Positions 45,641 to 58,890 of a stretch of 64,000 nucleotides of DNA are shown piece by piece. The translations under genes were made by a program, and so were the position numbers. Under the pieces are notes generated by a model. It was not told the origin of the DNA, did not search any database, and was given only the letters and a program-made list of their open reading frames with translations. Position 1 is the first letter of the stretch; every line of letters begins with the position of its first letter. Source of the DNA: Carnegiea gigantea (taxonomy: Eukaryota > Streptophyta > Magnoliopsida > Caryophyllales > Cactaceae). The stretch is taken from positions 426,501 to 490,500 of the forward strand of contig JAKOGI010000439.1 of assembly GCA_029747015.1 (NCBI GenBank), in the 5' to 3' direction.

Positions 45641-47599
45641 TGATCATTTGGGTATTTCACTACACTGTACTCATAAGGGATTTTTTGATAAATTATTTAT
45701 TTTCTTTATAATGAAAACGGTATTATAACCAATTACCTCTCTAATCAATTAGATGTTTAGCCAAAATAACAATGCTATAGTATGTACACATTAATTTCAT
45801 TTTCATCTGAAAGTTTGACTTGGTTCATTGAACAAAGAATACGACAGTTAGGTCTTCGATTAATTCAATATCAATAAAATTAGTCCCAAGTATTTTTGTC
45901 GATAAGGAAACAGGGAGTAATAAATAATTGAAAAAATTTTTACAATGTGGGAAGGTAAAAATTAAGAAATTAACGTAATCGTAATGCTTTTTGCTCAAGT
46001 TTGCAAGAGATCATAATGTTATTTTCATAGATTTATGCTCAGTTATCTCCAACTATCCCACATCAAATTCACTTACACAATGCTTTTTATAATAGCATCT
46101 ACAAAATTTTGTGCAAGGTGCTTTATAATAGACTATTGCCTAAATCTTGCCCAATAAATATATAATGACACTTAAATACTAAGACAATAAATGAACTCCT
46201 CAAGGAAATACAATGATTAGATATTGTACCATTGTATTCAAATCTGTTTTGATTTCCTAATCTTTTCAGATTTCTGTTTATTTATTACTGCGGGGATATG
46301 TACATAGCAATATGGTTCCTTATTATTGTGGTTGTTTCATACTTTTTTTATTATTTTATTATTGCTACTTTTAAGTGTGTAATACTAAGCTTGTCCGCTA
46401 TAATACTGCAATTTTTTAACTGGTATTTAAATAAAAAATATATCAGTTTCAACAGCATATGCTAATAGTACAGTTCATGCAGGAAACATTTGTATGTACG
46501 TCCCATCTCTATCAGCCTTTCATGGTCCTTTACAGGGGTATCAGTTAGGTCTACAAAGTAAAAGCTCTACCTTACATTTTAGCTTAAGAAAGCTATTTCC
46601 AACATGATATATTTGATTGGAGTGCTAACCTAGCAAGTGACAGTTACTAAACCCTATGCCACAACTGTGCTTTAACTAAAATTTGATAGAATATAATGTA
46701 TCGATAAGAGAAGGATGCCTATAGGTAATTACCTCAATAATTAGCCTATTGCAAATATACAACGAATTTTGGAAGACCAATACCTAACGTTGGAGGAGAT
46801 TGAGATTGAAATACAGGTTTCAGAACAGTAGCTCCAATGTCTCCTGCAACAGGAAAATAGAAAACATGATACAATGACTAAAATTGACAAATTAACCAAG
46901 GAAGATCTACAAATTTTTAAATCAGTAGCCTAGTGCGAATAGACCATCAATTCTGGCAAAACCAATGCCTAACATATATATGTATAAATCAAAAAATAAA
47001 AAACTCATACTACGAATAAATTGACCACAGATGTGTAATTGATGAACAATGCATAAATCAAAAGTCGTAAGCTTTTTTTAATTTCAGTATGTTTACCTTC
47101 GAAGATCAGGACGCTTACAAAATATCTATTCAAGATTTCAATTGATTAGTTGCAATTGATATAGGAGATGGAAGAGGAGCTTATGAGATAGATGTGAGAC
47201 TGAAGAGCTAATTGGCTATTAAAAACAAAACCACATAGCCGATTGAGGGGGATGTGAGCAGTGAGCAATTTCTAAGTTGTTAATGCGTAGGTGCGTGGGC
47301 GAGAAGTGGGCGACAAGTTTGTAACTAAGTAGGAGTCTTGTAGAGGTAGGAACTATATTATAACTAACTGATTTTTTTTGAAACAATTTAAAGTAAATTG
47401 AAATAGAGATTGTGCAATTGATCTGAAACTGACTAAGTTTTTTTTGAGAAAATTTTAAATTAAATTGAAACAGAGACTGATCTGGAACTACGAAACCGAT
47501 GGAGTGACCTTGACATTTCGAAAAAAAATCAATTGAACAATAGTTCCATGTTAAGGGGACTCGAACACTTATTTCAACATTTTATGGACCTATGTCGGG

Positions 47600-48060
47600 A
47601 GCATTCTTGTTAAGTTACCTGTCAAAGACCCAGATGCTTAAAAAAGAAACTTCAAAGAAGAACGCATATCAACTATCAAGTTGCCTGTCGAGGACCCACA
47701 TGCTTTAAAAAAGGAACTTCAAAGAAAATTGGAAGACCAAGGATACGAAGAAGAAGGAAATCAGAAAAATTTGCAACCAGCATGGAAATCTGCTTCAAAA
47801 AACTAAAGGAATTTTAAGGGAAATGGCTACCTCTGTTCTGCTATGTATATGCTGAATGCATGCCACTGTCTTCACCCAATTTTGCCGGTGTTCAGGTTTG
47901 CTTCTGCTCAACTTGCACCTGGAGTGGTTCCTGGAGTGCCGGTGTTTAGGTTGCCACCATCCCCATTGTCTTCTTCTGCTCCTCTTGTAGCTCTAGAATG
48001 TTCTACCATGGATCTAAAAATGGCAAAAACATTGGACTCCATAAGAAAAGAGTGAAAACC
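47600..48060 (+). other. Coding-like fragments inside the Helitron
   Basis: A 76 bp period duplication (GACCCAGATGCTT and GACCCACATGCTT; AACTTCAAAGAA twice) translates to acidic/basic peptides. It is followed by a frame at 47843-48055 with an Ala/Pro/Val-rich stretch (ASAQLAPGVVPGVPVF). Base composition is higher in GC than the surroundings. Helitrons often capture exons; the source gene was not recognised and no full gene can be assembled here. Confidence 0.3.
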
Positions 48061-48812
48061 CAGAAAGGGGATGAACAACTATTAACAAAAACCTAGAAAT
48101 CAACTTTATTAATGAAAGATATGAAAGAAATATCGGTGGAATTGATGATTGAAAGCTACTGTGTTGTAATGGCGGTGGTATATTCCATGAAGGAAGCCAT
48201 AGGAAAGGAAGAAATGCAGACACAGAGAGTGGGGGGGGGGGGGAGAGAGAGAGAAGACAATTTCCTGGTAATTAAAATGGGCAGGCCGGTTGGTGAGGAG
48301 AGAGAAGAAGAAAATGCAGGTCTAGAAAGTTCAACGCATATGGGTGGGTAGATGGTTTAGGGTGAGTTATTTATTTTTTGGTTGAGTGTTTAAAATCAAC
48401 GGCTGCTATTTATTGCGATGTAAATCGGACGGTTGAGAAGTTCAAATTAATGAGGATTTAGAAAAGGGTAGTTATTAAAACTTTACTATTATGTATTATA
48501 TAGATTCATGGAAAGAGAACTTTTTCTGTTGTTTGCTTCCAAATTTATTGAAGCATTAAAAGTATACGGAATGATTTGATTAAATGAATACATATACGTA
48601 TATGTTTTTGAATAGTTAAATTGAAAGTAGATAGGAACCATATGAATTTCAAAGGGAAAACATTTTTAAAACAAAAATATTAAAACAAGTTGCATCTTAC
48701 TACTTGTCAACAAAATAAATAATGTATTCGATTTTTATATTTTAACTTAGATTCCATTAGATTAGATGAGTGAATGTTTCTTATCCTTGTTCCCCCGTAC
48801 TCCTCGTACTTA

Positions 48813-51397
48813 GGTCCTATTATTTTCATAGGTATATTACAGGTGTAGAATGAAAAGGAGTGAGAACAAGTGGGTGGCAGTCCAGTAGGTAAGAATGGGA
48901 AGAAGTGGGCATGAGTGGGTATGAGTGATTTGCTATATATGAGAGTGAGAAGGAGTAGAAAGGAGTGGAATAAAGTCGAAAAGAGTGGGAGTAATGTTAG
49001 TTATGTTAACAATTTGTGTAACAAAGTAATTAATAATAATAATAATAACAAATCATAATAATAATTATTAATAATAATAATAATAATAATTATTAATATT
49101 AGAAATAAAAATTATTATTAACACTAATGTTAATATCAATACTAATAATTAATATAATTATTAATATAAACGGTAATAATTATTATTATAAATATAATAA
49201 TAATTATTATCATTGAATTTTAATAATAATTATAATTATTATTATTATTAATATTAACAATAATTGTTAGTACTATTGTTAATAATAATAACTAATATGA
49301 ATATTGATAATAATAAAAATTAGGGATTACTAATAAATGTAATAAGTAATAAAAATAAAAATAATAATTAATCATATTAGCAATAATAATAATAATAATA
49401 ATTAATATTATTAATAATTTTATAATCAAAATAGTAATAAATTTTATTTAACAATTAATTAAGTAATAAATAATAATTATTATTCTTAATATCAAAAATA
49501 ATTACAATTAATCCTATTATTAATTATTAACAATTATTAATAATAATAATTCTTAATTAACAATAGCTATTGTCACAATAATAATTTTTAGTTAAAAACT
49601 AAAATAATAATAAATCATTAATAATAGTTATTAATATTAATAATAATAATTAATCATAATAATGACAACAATAATTCTTATTAATATTAATAATAATCAG
49701 AATAACTAGTAATATTAATGGTAATAATTGTTATGAAATTAATATTAATGTTAATAGTAACCATTATCATTAATTAATAATAATAGTAATTATTATTATC
49801 AATTGTAGTTTACATAATGATAATTATTATTAATGAATCCAAGTGATAATTACAATAGCAATTATCATTAACATTAACAATAATTACTATCATTACTTTT
49901 AATAACAATAACAACAATTATTTTAATATTAATAATAATAAGAATTACCAATTACTAATATTAATTATAATTAGTAACAATAAAAATATAAGTAATAATA
50001 TTAACAAGTATAATAAAACCTCTTAGAAATATTAATAATAATAATAATAATTAATACTAATAATTACATTTCAAAATTAATTAATTAATTATAATACCTA
50101 ATAATTGTTACTATTAATTTTTAAAATATTTACTAATCTTGTTATTAATTAATAACTTTTATTAATAATAATTCATAGTTAACTAATTATTGATGAATAA
50201 TAAAAATAATAATTAATGATTAATAATAATAATTAACATTAATAATAATAGTTAGCAATAATGACTACAACAATAATTCAAATTAATACTATTAATAATA
50301 ATAATAATCATAAGAATCATTAATTTTAATAATTATTATTATCATGTTTCTGTTGTTAATAATAATGATAATAATAAAAATAATTATAGTAATAATAATA
50401 ATAATAATAAAAATGATAATTAATCATAATATTAATAATTAAATAATTATTAATTTCTAATTTTAAAAAAATTAATAATTATAGAAATTATAGTTTATAA
50501 AATTAAGAACAATAATTATTTTTATTTTTACAAATAGTAGTAATTAAAACTAATTATTGATGTTAATAGTTACCATTGTTACTAATTAATAATAATTACT
50601 AATAATAATAGTATTTATTATTTTATATTAAGAATAATAATAAATCATAAAGGATTATTAATATTAATAATAATTATTAGTATTGATGTTAATATTATTA
50701 TTGCTATTAATATTAATATTAATTAATAATTATTATGATTATAATTATTATAATTATTATTGTTAATTAAGATTAGTAATAATTACAATAATAATAACTA
50801 TTTATATTAATAGTAATTATTATTGTAAATAAAAATAATTATTAATATTAATATTAGTAATAACAAAAACTACTAATTAAAAATATTAGTAATAAATATC
50901 AATAAAAATAACAATTAATAATATTAAGAATAATAATTAATAATATTGTTAATAGTAATAATCAGTGATGATTATTAATATTAATAACTATGATTGAATA
51001 ATTAATTGATTACTATTTATAATAACTAATAAAGATAATAATAATAATTAATTATTAATAGTATAATGTTATTACGACTAACATTATTATTAATTGATAA
51101 TAAGTATTAATTATAATTAAAAATAGAAAATAATTATTAATTAATAATAAAAATAATATTTAATTATAATAGTGATTAATAATAATAACTGTTATTATTA
51201 TTATTACTATTATTATTATTAACACTAATAACTACAATGATGATACTTATTAATATTAATAATAAAAATCATAATAAAAATGGGTGGGAGTGGAAAGAAG
51301 TGGAAATGAGTGAGAAGAAGTGGAAAAAAGTGGAAAAGAATAGGAAAAAAAAGGGAAGAAATAGAATTGGAACATTTATGTATGAAAAGAATAGGCC
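48813..51397. mobile_element. TTA-flanked TIR element with 2.25 kb AAT interior
   Basis: TTA occurs at 48810-48812 and 51398-51400. The left end GGTCCTATTATTTTCATAGG and the inverted right end GGCCTATTCTTTTCATACA form TIRs. Inside both ends are purine-rich GAGTGG and AAGAAGTGG words (48855-49000 and 51280-51355), like the MITE at 1700-1942. The whole middle is an AAT/ATT low-complexity tract. The TSD and end type suggest PIF/Harbinger relatives. Confidence 0.6.
49026..51280. repeat. Degenerate (AAT/ATT)n tract, about 2.25 kb
   Basis: Almost entirely AAT, ATT, TAATTA and ATTAAT words in changing strand sense, with rare single C or G bases. It is not a perfect trinucleotide array and has no open reading frame of note. 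Confidence 0.95.
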
Positions 51398-51400
51398 TTA

Positions 51401-53025
51401 GAGTATTTTTATGAGATATGGACCCCTAGATATGTTTAAAGAAACAATGAGCCTTATGTAGTTTAGTGCAAAGAATATGGTCATCTCCTCGTCAGGAAAT
51501 ATTTACCATGAACGGAGCTTTAGCTGTCCAAGAAAATGCAGAGAGCCCCCCGTCTTGCATAATGGGTGAGTGCTCATTTAGAAAGGCTAAGAGAATGAAT
51601 TACAGTTATGGTTGAGGCCAAGAGTACTAAATTTTGGAATGGAGGTGAGATTAGATGTTGTGATGATTGAGAAGTAGTGGTAAAGTGGGTGAATTGGTTT
51701 GTTCAAGTCTGATTTGATAGGAGTAATCAATGGAATTCTTTTTGGTCCTCTAAAACCAAAGTTTTATTTTCACTCTTCTTTTGCCTTGTTCGCCTTTTCA
51801 GGATTTTAGGCGAATCACTCTTTATTCTCTCACTCTCTCTCTATTTTTTTTTTTAAAATTAAAGGACTCAATTAAGATGTTTCTTTGTGGAAAAGAATCT
51901 TCATGATCGGGCCGCAGGGGGGTCACCTACGTATTCAATGTGGAATTAGGCCAGTCATAGTTCAAGGATAAGAGCATGCAGCTTAAAGGAGAGACGCCTA
52001 TAGAAAGAATTTTTAAGGTAAGCTGTTGGGTTAGGTTGTCAGAGCAAGGGAATCAGCGTGGAGGTTCAAGCAACCTTTATAAAATCCCTAAGTGTGTATG
52101 GGTAATGAGGTTAGCCTGAATCAACAATTTTTCCTTTCTTTATTCTTCTTATTTTCAAACTCTTCTTTTTTTCTCTTCTTCTTTGTTTCTTTTTTTTCTT
52201 GGATCATTTGGTTCGAACTATCTTCTCACTCTTTTTTTAATTGTTGATTTTGATATTGATGCCACCCATGGCACACTCCACTTCCTGATATGGTTATGTA
52301 AGAAATAAGCTTATTTAAAGGCTCAAAGTGGCTCCAAGTGGGAATTTATTAGGTTGAATAAAGGTATTAATGCAGGTTGCTAAAGAAGGCCTCTTATCCT
52401 AGGCATGTGCTTAAAACTACATGACTCATTGGAAAGATGTTTATGATTTTTTCCCTTTTCTAAATGATGGATTGAAATCCCTAGCCTTTTTTTTTTTTTT
52501 TTAAATTTCTCTCCCTCTCCTTTTGCCTCCCTTGCATTGTCATGTTTTCAAGCTAGCCCCTCTGTTTTTCTTTTCTTTTTGTCCTCTGTTTTTTTTTTTC
52601 CACCCTGGGTTCATCATAGGACAGAAGAATTTTAGAATAGAAGGATACAACAATATGCAAAAGAACTGATGGAGAGGAAGATGTTATTGATAAATAAAGG
52701 TTATATTAGACTTGGATTTATGACAGATAAGAAAGCAAGTGATTCTATGACTCAACACATGACTATGGATCTAGAACACATTACATCTTCTAAATTAAAT
52801 AGAACTCGAGACCTCTTGTGTGGATGTTTCTGGTCTTGGATTTAACTATGCACATTTATGAAAATAAACGGGTCCTACTTCTCACTTTGCTGGTCCGAAA
52901 TAGCTGAAATGCCTATCATGCGAATCCAAGCAGGTTCCTGTCATTGTTAGGCATTCTGGGCAGGTTTAGGTAGAAGAAGTTCCCCTGACTTGAACATGCT
53001 TTCTAACTTATTCTTGAAGAGCTAA
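51401..53025. other. LTR-retrotransposon debris
   Basis: A stretch near 51910-51965 (GGGCCGCAGG, GTCACCTACGTATTC, TAGGCCAGTCATAGTTC) is of a kind common in the untranslated parts of plant Gypsy elements. The rest is T-rich with CTTCTT runs. No domain is translatable. The assignment rests on recalled pattern only. Confidence 0.3.
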
Positions 53026-56000
53026 TGTAACGCCCCTAAAAATGCTAATGACATAATTTATGGAAAGTTGTAGCAGAAAGACTTAATGGTAGAAGACACT
53101 ACGGCCGTTCTAATAAGGACAAGGCTCACTGAAACTATTTAATATTACAATTCATGCTCACAATCACAATATCTATTAAATGAAACACTCTAAGACCAAA
53201 GTCCATAATAGTTCAAGTTCAACACAATTGACTTAATCATACCATGTGCTAACTCACACTCCACACTACACAAGTATATTGAATATATATCCAACTTGAC
53301 CCTAAGGTCGATCCCGACATTCATACTATGCTGAATCCACTGTAAGTATTTGATGACTTCTAAAAGGGCTTGCTAAATGGAGAAACATGTGATACCTCAT
53401 CACCTAAAATAAAAAATATGAAAACAATTCGAAAATATGAGTTAAAATTCAGTACATGCATTCTTGTATTGTAAAATGAGTGTAGAAATACTGTTGATGG
53501 ATATCCGCCTTTGCAATTCATTTAGTTTGCAATAACAATGAAAATGAAAGTAATATGAAACTGAATTGCTCATTATTATTTGGATATGAATCCCCTGCAA
53601 TGATATGATCTACACATAGGTATACACCTGCCAATCCGATCAGGAGTTAGCCTAAAGCCGCATAGGTAAATGATGGGCTGACGCCCTATATATGATAACT
53701 GACGGGGTCATAAGTTAAATGGTAAATAATTATATAAACTGATTCATTGATAAACTCATTAACAGTTGTAACTTAATAAACATGTTCTACTTTCTGAAGA
53801 TACAGACAAGGACATACCCTGAGTCTTTAAAAAAAAAATCATCTGACTTGATAAATATCATCGATTTCATGAATATCATCTAACTTGATAAATATGTTCT
53901 GACTTGATAACATTTATACATAATGGGGAACGATAACTAGGCCTCGATTCTGTGTCATAAATATCATTGTAGGTATGTGTAGTCAGTAACTGATCCTTAC
54001 TCACATAATTGAGTAAGTATGTGCAATAGAAATTGAGTAATTAAATGGTACACATAACTTGGGTATTTCAATATAATTTCAAACTAAATTAATAAAAGTA
54101 ATTAAATCCGAGATAAAGTAAATGAAAGTAAAATAGACCATAATGAAATAAATGAGATTATAAAGGAAAAGGCCATGATGGTGATAAATGAGAGAGTAGT
54201 TATGGCCTTTTCTGAGATAGGTTGCTGATACGGTTTAAGGTTCACTGATGTATAGCTTGGTTCAAGATAATAGCAAGTATACTAGATTGACTTGATAAAT
54301 ACATTTGATACTTTCTGAATTGAGTAAGTAATAAAGTTTTGAGGCCAAGAGAGATATATCCTAGTTTAAAATAGTATAAACTGCAATAACTTGGTCTGAT
54401 AAATATGGTTTTTGAGTCACGACTCTCCCCACTTCTCATATTTCATTCATAAATCTATTAAATATAGAATTCCACCCCAAATGAGTCATTGAACTCAATA
54501 GAAGGTATTAAACTCATTAAACTTGGTATTTTCTTTGTAAAATCCATAATTGATTTAAAATTCATAAACAAGCTCCCAAATTATATACTCATCTTGTTCT
54601 TTCTTATTAATCAAGCTAAATGATTCATGAAAGACATGAATATTCATTTCTCCCTTAAATGACCTTACTTGGCCCAAAATACACAAAATGAGTGCATGAT
54701 CAATCTCACTAGACTTGGCAAATGGATCATTCGGTTCGGGTATGGGTTGGGTCAAGTTCGGGTTGGTTCATGTTCGGGTTAAATGACATTTCGGGTCGTC
54801 TCGGTTTGGGTCGGGTATAGTTCGGTTCGGGTCGAGTTCGGGTCAATCAATTTTTAATCAAATACACTCGTCATGCTAAAATAAGCAATTTTGTGGAAAA
54901 TTTCGGGTCGAGTATGGTTCGATTCGGGTCAATTCGGGTTTCGGGTCCACTTTCGGGTGAGCATATTTTGGGTGTCGGGTCGGATACGGGTCCGGGTCGT
55001 TCGGTTCGGATTTCGGGTCTCGGGTCACTTTTGCCAGGTCTAAATCTCACTCAGTCTTTATTATTACTCTTCACACAATTACTCAAAATGCTTCTAAAAA
55101 TCATCAAACTCAAAATACTCAACCAAAATGGATGAAATCTTATAGGAAATTTGAAAATAATATGGACAATCTACACTAAAATTTTTAAAATTTTCCTCCG
55201 AATATATGCTGCACAAAAATCGCAATAACACCCCAATTTGTACCAAAGTAGGCCAGTTCACTTCAAAAATTTATTACTTTCACCCTTGACCTCAAATGGA
55301 GACATAAGACCCTAACATGGAAAGATTAAGAAGTTCTAAAAAACCTTTAGTTACAACATAAAATATGATTCGCACAATAGGACTCCTAAAATGGGGATGA
55401 AATACAAGTGTGTCAGTTTTGGTTGAACCTGCACAGTTCTAGCAAATCAGTCATAACTTTTCCGACAAAACTCGGATTAAGGCGATTCAAAAGGTATTTG
55501 AAATATAACTCAATGATATACCTACCCACCAAAAACCATAATTTTTAGTTGGGCCGATCATTACCAGTTTATTGACAAAGTGTCCCCTATTTTCCGTCAG
55601 TTCATAGCCACACTGTCACTGCTTTCTCCTGTCTTTTCACATAAATCCTCATCTAAAATCACTACTTAAAACCATGTAAAAATGATTTGGTCATTCCCAT
55701 CACCATACTATGCCACAATGCTCAATTTTACTTCATAATCATATACATCAAAGATTCATTTTTCAATCAAATATACACAAATAACATGCTTGCCATTAAA
55801 GGAGAGCTAAACCTTACAATATCATTAGAACCATAGTTTATGGCCAACTTGAACTCACCTTCAACTCATTCCAAATCACCAAATATAACATCATAATCAT
55901 TAATAAGACTAAAGATTACAAAATCATATACAAAACAATCCAAATCCATCAGTTGACTTAAGCTAACATGATCATGGCAAACCCCTAAGCCCTAGCATGC

Positions 56001-56969
56001 TTCAAGCTCAATCCACAATTAAAAATATCAAATAAACTCTTGTTTCCTTCCAAAGAACATGATCAAAACCCAAATCACAAAAACAAAAATCAAAATGAAA
56101 TGAATCCAAGTTGAGATCACTTACTTGGAGCTTAAAAAGAGAGAGATGGGGGTGATGTTTGGTGGTTTTGAGGATGGAGGATGGTGGCTAGTGGTACTAG
56201 GGTGTCAGGGGGAGTCGGAGGCAGCCAAGGCTGGTCGAAAACGGGCTGAACAAACCATCAGAACAGTTGCTGCAGTTGGGGGGAAAGAAAACCGTAGGGT
56301 AGAGAGAGAAATGAGGGAGATGGGTGTGCGTGTGTTTACTTGGTTAATGAATGATAAATTCACTTGACTGATTTTTTTTTAAGCCTTCAAAATATCTTTT
56401 TGCTAACTAAAGTTAGGCACAAATGCTAGTAATTAACTTAATTTAATTACACCAAAATTTTCGGGTCAAAATTTGGGCCCAATGGAATTGGGTCATAATT
56501 TGGGCCCAATGAATTGGACCAAAATAAATGAATTCAGGCCTAAGTTTTTACGTAATTAAAACTTAAAATTTTGTGACATTATGAAAAATAATTTAACGTT
56601 CAATCATAATTATCGAGGTCTACTATCGATTCACCTGAAATTTAATCAATCCACGAAACTTGAATTAATAATCAATGAAACTTGAATTAACAATCATGAA
56701 ACTTGAATTGTAAAATGGGACTCAAATGAAATATCCCTCTATCGGGATGATTACATACGATAAATAAAAGTAGAAAATTTAAATGACATGAGTTAATTCT
56801 GTAAGTATATGAATTGAGTGCAATTCAATTAATAAACATGATTTGGTTAAACAAATAACTATGATTGATTAAATCAATAAACATGATTAATTAAATGAAT
56901 AAACATGATTAATTGAATAAATAAATATAATTTAAATAAATGAATATGGGTTAGGGTTGGATTATTACG
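53026..56969. mobile_element. Very long solo LTR with 5 bp TSD
   Basis: GCTAA flanks both sides (53021-53025 and 56970-56974). The left end TGTAACGCCCC is a frequent start of plant Gypsy LTRs, and the right end reads GGATTATTACG (final CA changed to CG). After removing the nested hAT insertion and its duplicated site the LTR is about 3.6 kb, in the range of Tat/Ogre-type LTRs. No adjoining PBS or coding domain exists. Frames at 54242-54439, 54555-54755 and 56125-56367 inside it are not recognised as genes. Confidence 0.55.
54710..55042 (+). mobile_element. hAT-like MITE, copy III, with perfect 8 bp TSD
   Basis: AATCTCAC is repeated exactly at 54702-54709 and 55043-55050. The left end TAGACTTGGCAAATGG and the right end TTTTGCCAGGTCTA are inverted. 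The 333 bp interior is mostly CGGGT, TCGGGT and GGTTCGGG words. This short copy defines the termini of the family that also includes 1012-3394 and 39952-42006. The Phe/Gly/Ser-rich frame at 54893-55135 is produced by the repeats. Confidence 0.85.
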
Positions 56970-56974
56970 GCTAA

Positions 56975-58470
56975 CAATCCTTGGTATCATAACCCTTGCT
57001 TGGTGATATTTGCAGTACTTGTTTGGGTCCTAGTTCCTACAATTCCATGTGCTTTTCATCTCTGGCCTGACTGGAGGGAGGTTAATCATAGCTTTAGAGT
57101 AAACATTCTAGTATTTGAGCATGCGTGGTGTCAATAGGGGTGTGTTTGGTGTAGCGATCTAGAGCATTCACCTCTTTGCTTGGGGAACCATTGTCTTTCA
57201 TGTCCCTATTCTGATAGTGCCCTTACAAGTTTTAGGGACTTTAATGGGTCTGTCCTTGATAAGAGTTCGGAGTGTGGTGGCCTTTAGTGTCATCTCCTTC
57301 TCACTCTCATCCAGTGTGGATTGAATTTTTTTCCGTCATCTTCATGAGTTGAGCCAGTTCGTTATCTCCTGCCATTAAGATTAGTGAAGTATCAGACTTT
57401 GACTTGGATTTTGATTTTGATCTAGCTAGTGGAGTTCCCTTGGACTCTTGTTGAGATATAATCCTCATGGTTTATGGACTCTGCTTATATACCTTCTTAG
57501 TCTTCCCTATCCTGAGCAATAAGGTGAAAGTTTAGCGAGGTGGAATGTTATGAGTGGTCAATTATACTGGATATGGGCTAAAGAAATAGTTAATGACTTG
57601 TAAATGGAAGAGAAAGAGATAATGACTTGATGAACTTGAAGGTTTAGGCTGAAATGGGATTAAGATATGTGTTTTAGGCTGAAATCGGGCTTTATCTTGG
57701 ATTAGTTCTTAAGTTGGGCTTTGAGAACTGGCTTATGAACCTAAGTCGGACTCAAGTCTTTTGTACGCGAATCACACGCATATATTGACCTAAGTATAAT
57801 TATAGTTTGGTTTTCCTAGAATGGGCTAGTTTTGGCACATGAGTGAATCTAGGTGGACTCATATAGGGATCCTAGATCTAGGGAACATGATGCATGGACC
57901 ATGAACTTCTGTATGGGTAAGATATCTAGATATTACTTGGACTCATACATTATGAATATGATACACGATTGAATGCAACCTAAAGTAGACTAGTGTTCTA
58001 AAGGTCTAATGGGTCATAATTATGCACCTTGGATCTAGATGAACTCATAGACTATGCGTAATAAGGCCTCAAGATGCATGACTCTTTGACCTCAAGTACC
58101 CTACAACTGTTGTGCTAAGACCCTAAATGAATTGTGCTGATTTCAAGACCTAACCCTAACACTGAGAATCGAGAATTTTAGTTTCATGCTTATAAATGCA
58201 GACTCTAAAGGGATAAGAGATCTAACCTAACTGGATCTCAGCCGGGTGCTAACCAGACCCAAATGTACCCTTTTTTATTCTGATTCCCTATGGGACTCTA
58301 TGCTTGCAAACTGATGAACCATGCTAGTTGGATCCTAAGGATCCCTGCTGGGTTCTAGACCTAACATAATCTCCCTTTGGGCCCAGACACAGGCTACTAA
58401 TTTTCTCTCTCCTTTTTTTTTTTTGACAATCCTGGCCAAGATTTTTTCCCCCCTGCACAAGACCTGATAC
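56975..58470 (-). other. Degenerate retroelement-like region
   Basis: On the minus strand near 57380-57300 a short gag-like start (MAGDNELAQLMKMTEK) is followed, after a shift, by an Asp/Glu/Lys-rich stretch, with stops soon after. No protein family could be assigned. It is probably the remnant of an LTR retrotransposon near the solo LTR. Confidence 0.25.
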
Positions 58471-58474
58471 TTCT

Positions 58475-58855
58475 ATATTGGAATTGGAACCTTGTTCAGA
58501 TTTTGGATCAAGAGTCTTATTAGGATTTAATTGGCCAGAAATTATTTTCGGTCCCTAATCCAATTCCTAAGACTTCGGTTTGGCCAAAACTTGTATTTTA
58601 AATTCGGGTTAGAATCCGTTATAGCTTCTACATCAAAAGTCTTATTAGGACTCAATTGGCCTAGAAATCATTTTGGTTCGTACTCCAATTCCAAGGCTCC
58701 TTTTTTTTTAATCCAAAATTGGTACTCTAAACCAAAGCCAGAATCCTTTTCAGCATCTGGATCAAGAGTCCTATTAGGACTCAATTGGCCTAGAATCGCC
58801 TTGGTTCCTAATTCGATTTCTAGACTTAGTCTTTTCCTAATTTGGACTCTCCTGG
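58475..58855 (+). repeat. Tandem array, about 127 bp unit, three copies
   Basis: TCAAGAGTCTTATTAGGA-type words recur at 58508, 58633 and 58762 (spacings 125 and 129), each followed by TCAATTGGCC and a GGTTCnTAnTCCAATT block. A reading frame crosses the array on the plus strand and repeats LLGLNWPR, but it has no known family. Confidence 0.8.
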
Positions 58856-58890
58856 GACTCATAGTATCAATGTATATTCCTTTGGGCTAA

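Noticed and set aside
54893..56367. Protein-coding genes within the long solo LTR
   Set aside because: The frames are short, compositionally repetitive or unrecognisable, and lie inside LTR or MITE sequence.
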